The notes beneath the pieces were generated by a model. That model made no database searches and was not told the DNA's origin. It saw nothing but the letters and a program-made list of their open reading frames with translations. From NCBI GenBank assembly GCA_025450405.1, contig JANWHL010000278.1, forward strand, positions 1-6,220: a stretch of DNA of 6,220 nt. The letters are read 5' to 3'. Numbering within the stretch: the stretch's first letter is position 1; the number at the start of each line of letters is the position of its first letter. Shown here in pieces: positions 4,348-6,220 of the stretch. Source of the stretch: Ktedonobacterales bacterium. Lineage in GTDB: Bacteria; Chloroflexota; Ktedonobacteria; Ktedonobacterales; JADMIN01. The position numbers and the translations under genes were made by a program.

Positions 4348-5832
4348 ATGAGAACCTACGCCTCCGACGCGTTGGCTGGTCAGGACGAACTCGCCAGCGA
4401 CCCTTATCAAGGGCGACCGAATCTGTGGCTGCGCCTGGCAAGCGCGGGATGGGAGCACCGCTTCGATTCTATCGAAGCCCGCGAGCTGGCGCGACGGAGC
4501 CGGATGGCGGCGTGGATCATCCTTGGATTGTTCGTGGTGGATGGGCTGCTCTTGCCGGTGGGATTGGGCGATCCGGGTACCCTCGTCGCGGTGGTGGGCG
4601 TGGCCGCCAGCCTTGTGGTGGCCACCTTCCTTAATCGCCGGGGGCTTGTCAGCCTTGCCGGAGGCATCATCGTACTCGTCATCTGCGCTGGCGTGGTCGG
4701 TGCGCTGGTCAGCGAGCCGGGCGGTCTGCATCTGGATGCGCTCCCGGCGTACGACCTGCTCGCCATCCCCGTGGTGGCGGCGGCCTCGATCCTGCCGCGC
4801 GCGTCGGTCTTTATCGTCGCGCCGATGGCCAGCGGCCTGATCATCGCGGACTTCCTCCTCCAGCCGCATTTTCCTGATCTGACCGCGGACCTCAAGACGG
4901 GGTTCTGCGACCCCGCGACGCATGCCTGCGATCCCACCGTCGGCGTGATCACGATGCTGGCGCGCCCGGTAGGGTTGGTGTTGATCATCGCGCTGGTGGC
5001 CTACCTGTGGGTGCGCGGGACTGACGAGGCCATCCGCCGCGCCGACCGCTCCGAAGAGCTGCTGCGCATGGAGCACCAGTTGGCGGAGCAGAGCCACCAA
5101 TTGGAGATTGGCATCCGGCAGATCCTCGATACGCACATTCGCGTCTCAAATGGCGACATCAGCGCCCGCGCGCCGCTAACCCAGGAGAACGTGCTCTTCC
5201 AGATTGCGGCCTCGCTGAACAACCTGCTGAACCGCCTGGGCCGAACGATGCAGGCGGAATACGTCCTCCAGCGCACCGCGGCCGAGATTGCGCGCTTGCG
5301 CGATTCGTTGGTGGCGGCCCGCGCCGGGCGACCGCCGCTCTGGCCCGCGCCCAGCGGGACGCCGGTGGACGCGCTGCTGGCCGTACTGGCGCCGACGCCG
5401 GGGCATGCGCCCGCACCGGATATGGGCCGTCTCGCCGGGCAGGCTGGTGTCCCCGGGCAAACGGGCGCGTTTGGCCCGCCGGGTCCGCTGAGTGGTCCCA
5501 GTGCCTATGCCCAGCCCGGTGGATTTGGCCAGACCGGCGCCATCGGCCAGCCGGGACCGGGAAGTGGCCAGAATGGCTATGGACCGACTGCTGGGCTGGG
5601 TGGGCCCAGTGGTGTGCCGCTGGGATCGAGCGGACGCCTGGACCGGCGCTTCGGCGCCCAGGTTGCGCCCGGACCCGCGGATTGGCACGGCGGCGCTCCG
5701 AACGGCGCGCCGGACATGGGGTGGATGCCAGATGGCATGCGGCCCGACGCCGGCGGTCCCGGCGGATCGAGCTGGGACATGCCCCCCCTGCCGGATTGGC
5801 CGCCGCGCGATGGCCACGCGGGGCCAGAATAG
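4348..5832 (+). CDS. Six-TM membrane protein with coiled coil, HAMP-like segment and Gly/Pro-rich tail
   Basis: 494 residues; ATG at 4348 with GGAGGG (4336-4341) 6 bases upstream. A polar N-terminus (1-52) is followed by six predicted TM helices at about 53-73, 78-95, 99-121, 134-150, 152-171 and 200-222. The loop between TM5 and TM6 would face outside and contains a Cys pair (FCDPATHACDP, C187 and C194). Then comes a charged helix or coiled coil (225-255) and a HAMP-like pair of helices (about 253-300) with the connector NGDISARAPL and second helix LFQIAASLNNLLNRLGR, resembling HAMP modules that relay signals from membrane sensors. Another helix runs to about 325. The rest (326-494) is Gly/Pro/Ala-rich, with Gly-X-Y tracts at 364-381 and 394-405 and a Trp/Pro/Asp-rich end. 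No kinase, cyclase, GGDEF or chemoreceptor output domain is present, so the signalling role is inferred from HAMP alone. Any partner would have to be encoded elsewhere. Confidence 0.88.
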   Translation: MRTYASDALAGQDELASDPYQGRPNLWLRLASAGWEHRFDSIEARELARRSRMAAWIILGLFVVDGLLLPVGLGDPGTLVAVVGVAASLVVATFLNRRGLVSLAGGIIVLVICAGVVGALVSEPGGLHLDALPAYDLLAIPVVAAASILPRASVFIVAPMASGLIIADFLLQPHFPDLTADLKTGFCDPATHACDPTVGVITMLARPVGLVLIIALVAYLWVRGTDEAIRRADRSEELLRMEHQLAEQSHQLEIGIRQILDTHIRVSNGDISARAPLTQENVLFQIAASLNNLLNRLGRTMQAEYVLQRTAAEIARLRDSLVAARAGRPPLWPAPSGTPVDALLAVLAPTPGHAPAPDMGRLAGQAGVPGQTGAFGPPGPLSGPSAYAQPGGFGQTGAIGQPGPGSGQNGYGPTAGLGGPSGVPLGSSGRLDRRFGAQVAPGPADWHGGAPNGAPDMGWMPDGMRPDAGGPGGSSWDMPPLPDWPPRDGHAGPE

Positions 5833-6092
5833 AGCGCACCGCGACCCCGACGCCCACCACGCCTGTGGCGCGCTACCAGCGCGCGGGGCGGACTGGTGTG
5901 GCAACACTCCCGCACGTCGGCTGACGCGTCGTATCTTGGCCCGCTGTCGGCAGGGTGTCGGACCTGGCGTGGACCGCGCCCCGGGCGGAGGCTGACGGCT
6001 CATCGCGCGAATACAAGGCACGGTGCGGCGGCGCTGCGCGGAACGCGCACGAGTGGCGGGCAACGGTTACCCCTGGTGAAGAGGAGGCGAGG
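5833..6092. other. Intergenic region ahead of the AdoMet decarboxylase gene
   Basis: 260 bases between the HAMP-like gene and the next start codon. It holds a GC-rich hairpin near its left end and the ribosome binding site AGGAGG (6082-6087) at its right end. A weak promoter-like pair is the only candidate seen: CTGACG (5992-5997) and AT-richer GAATACA near 6008-6014, with poor spacing, so I do not call it. It is unclear whether the downstream gene has its own promoter or is read from 4062. Confidence 0.5.
5868..5884 (+). terminator. Perfect 7-bp hairpin downstream of the HAMP-like gene, possible weak terminator
   Basis: GCGCGCT (5868-5874), loop ACC, AGCGCGC (5878-5884), 35 bases after the stop codon. 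A smaller CCAC/GTGG stem (5857-5860 with 5865-5868) abuts it. There is no T-tract, so intrinsic termination would be inefficient; it could instead protect the mRNA 3' end. Confidence 0.3.
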
Positions 6093-6220
6093 ATGTTCGG
6101 ACCCCACCTGCTCATCGACGGCTCGCGGTGCAACGCCCAGAAGCTGGGCGACCGCCTCCTGATTGAACGCCTCCTCAGCGACTACCCCGCCGCCATCGGC
6201 ATGACCAAAATCGGCGGCCC
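6093..6220 (+). CDS. speD: S-adenosylmethionine decarboxylase proenzyme, N-terminal part (3' end outside window)
   Basis: ATG at 6093 with AGGAGG 5 bases upstream; open to the window end, giving 42 complete codons and a partial one. The fragment starts MFGPHLLIDGSRCNAQKLGD and continues through a helix (LLIERLLSDYPAAI) to IGMTKIGG at 35-42. GPHLLIDG followed by a Cys three residues on, a helix and IGMTKI is the N-terminal strand-helix-strand of the class 1 prokaryotic SpeD family. That enzyme decarboxylates S-adenosylmethionine to supply the aminopropyl donor for spermidine, using a pyruvoyl group made by self-cleavage at Ser of a conserved ESH motif. That motif should lie beyond residue 50 and is not visible here. 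Cytoplasmic. Some members of this family have been reassigned to other amino-acid decarboxylations, so the substrate is not certain from this part alone. Confidence 0.8.
   Translation, partial: MFGPHLLIDGSRCNAQKLGDRLLIERLLSDYPAAIGMTKIGG

Noticed and set aside
4087..5136. Long - strand frame of 349 codons antisense to the HAMP-like gene
   Set aside because: Its translation is His/Arg/Asp-rich without fold-like patterns, while the + strand frame has clear TM helices and a good start; it is a shadow of GC-rich codon use.
5176..6063. Long - strand frame of 295 codons across the 3' end of the HAMP-like gene and the following gap
   Set aside because: Low-complexity Arg/Pro/Ala composition and antisense to the Gly/Pro-rich tail; no ribosome binding site or recognisable domain.

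Overview
The window is very GC-rich bacterial DNA with compact genes, strong purine-rich ribosome binding sites and two near-consensus SigA-type promoters. The last gene starts like the GPHLLIDG...IGMTKI type of S-adenosylmethionine decarboxylase. I associate that type with Chloroflexota and some other deep-branching bacteria. Together with the Crp-like regulator and the unfamiliar lineage-specific proteins, it points to a high-GC member of Chloroflexota, but this assignment is inference and only moderately secure.

Layout from left to right: the C-terminal DNA-binding domain of a Crp/Fnr-type regulator (+ strand, cut by the window edge, ends at 199); a small acidic protein with a Cys/His zinc-binding pattern on the - strand (266-694); a 378-base divergent intergenic region with a promoter on each strand; an unrecognised 404-residue protein on the + strand (1073-2287) with a TTGACA/TATGAT promoter and a leader that can fold into two successive hairpins; a 12-TM major facilitator efflux protein on the - strand (2284-3966); a second divergent intergenic region of 381 bases; a six-TM HAMP-like membrane protein with a long Gly/Pro-rich tail (4348-5832, + strand); and the first 42 codons of an S-adenosylmethionine decarboxylase (6093 to the window end).

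The 404-residue protein gene and the transporter gene converge tail to tail so tightly that their stop codons share the palindrome CTAG. Six perfect copies of a 12-bp repeat begin in that palindrome. They encode (Ser-Arg-Gln-Thr)x6 at the transporter C-terminus, just after a histidine-rich stretch.

No operon or known defence, CRISPR or mobile system is visible. The genes sit mostly as single transcription units with their own promoters, and I see no clear common pathway. The items most worth a second look are the structured leaders of the two + strand genes, the interlocked stop codons with the coding repeat, the HAMP-like membrane protein that lacks any output domain and carries collagen-like Gly-X-Y tracts, and the unrecognised 404-residue protein, which faintly resembles the GNAT/autoinducer-synthase fold.
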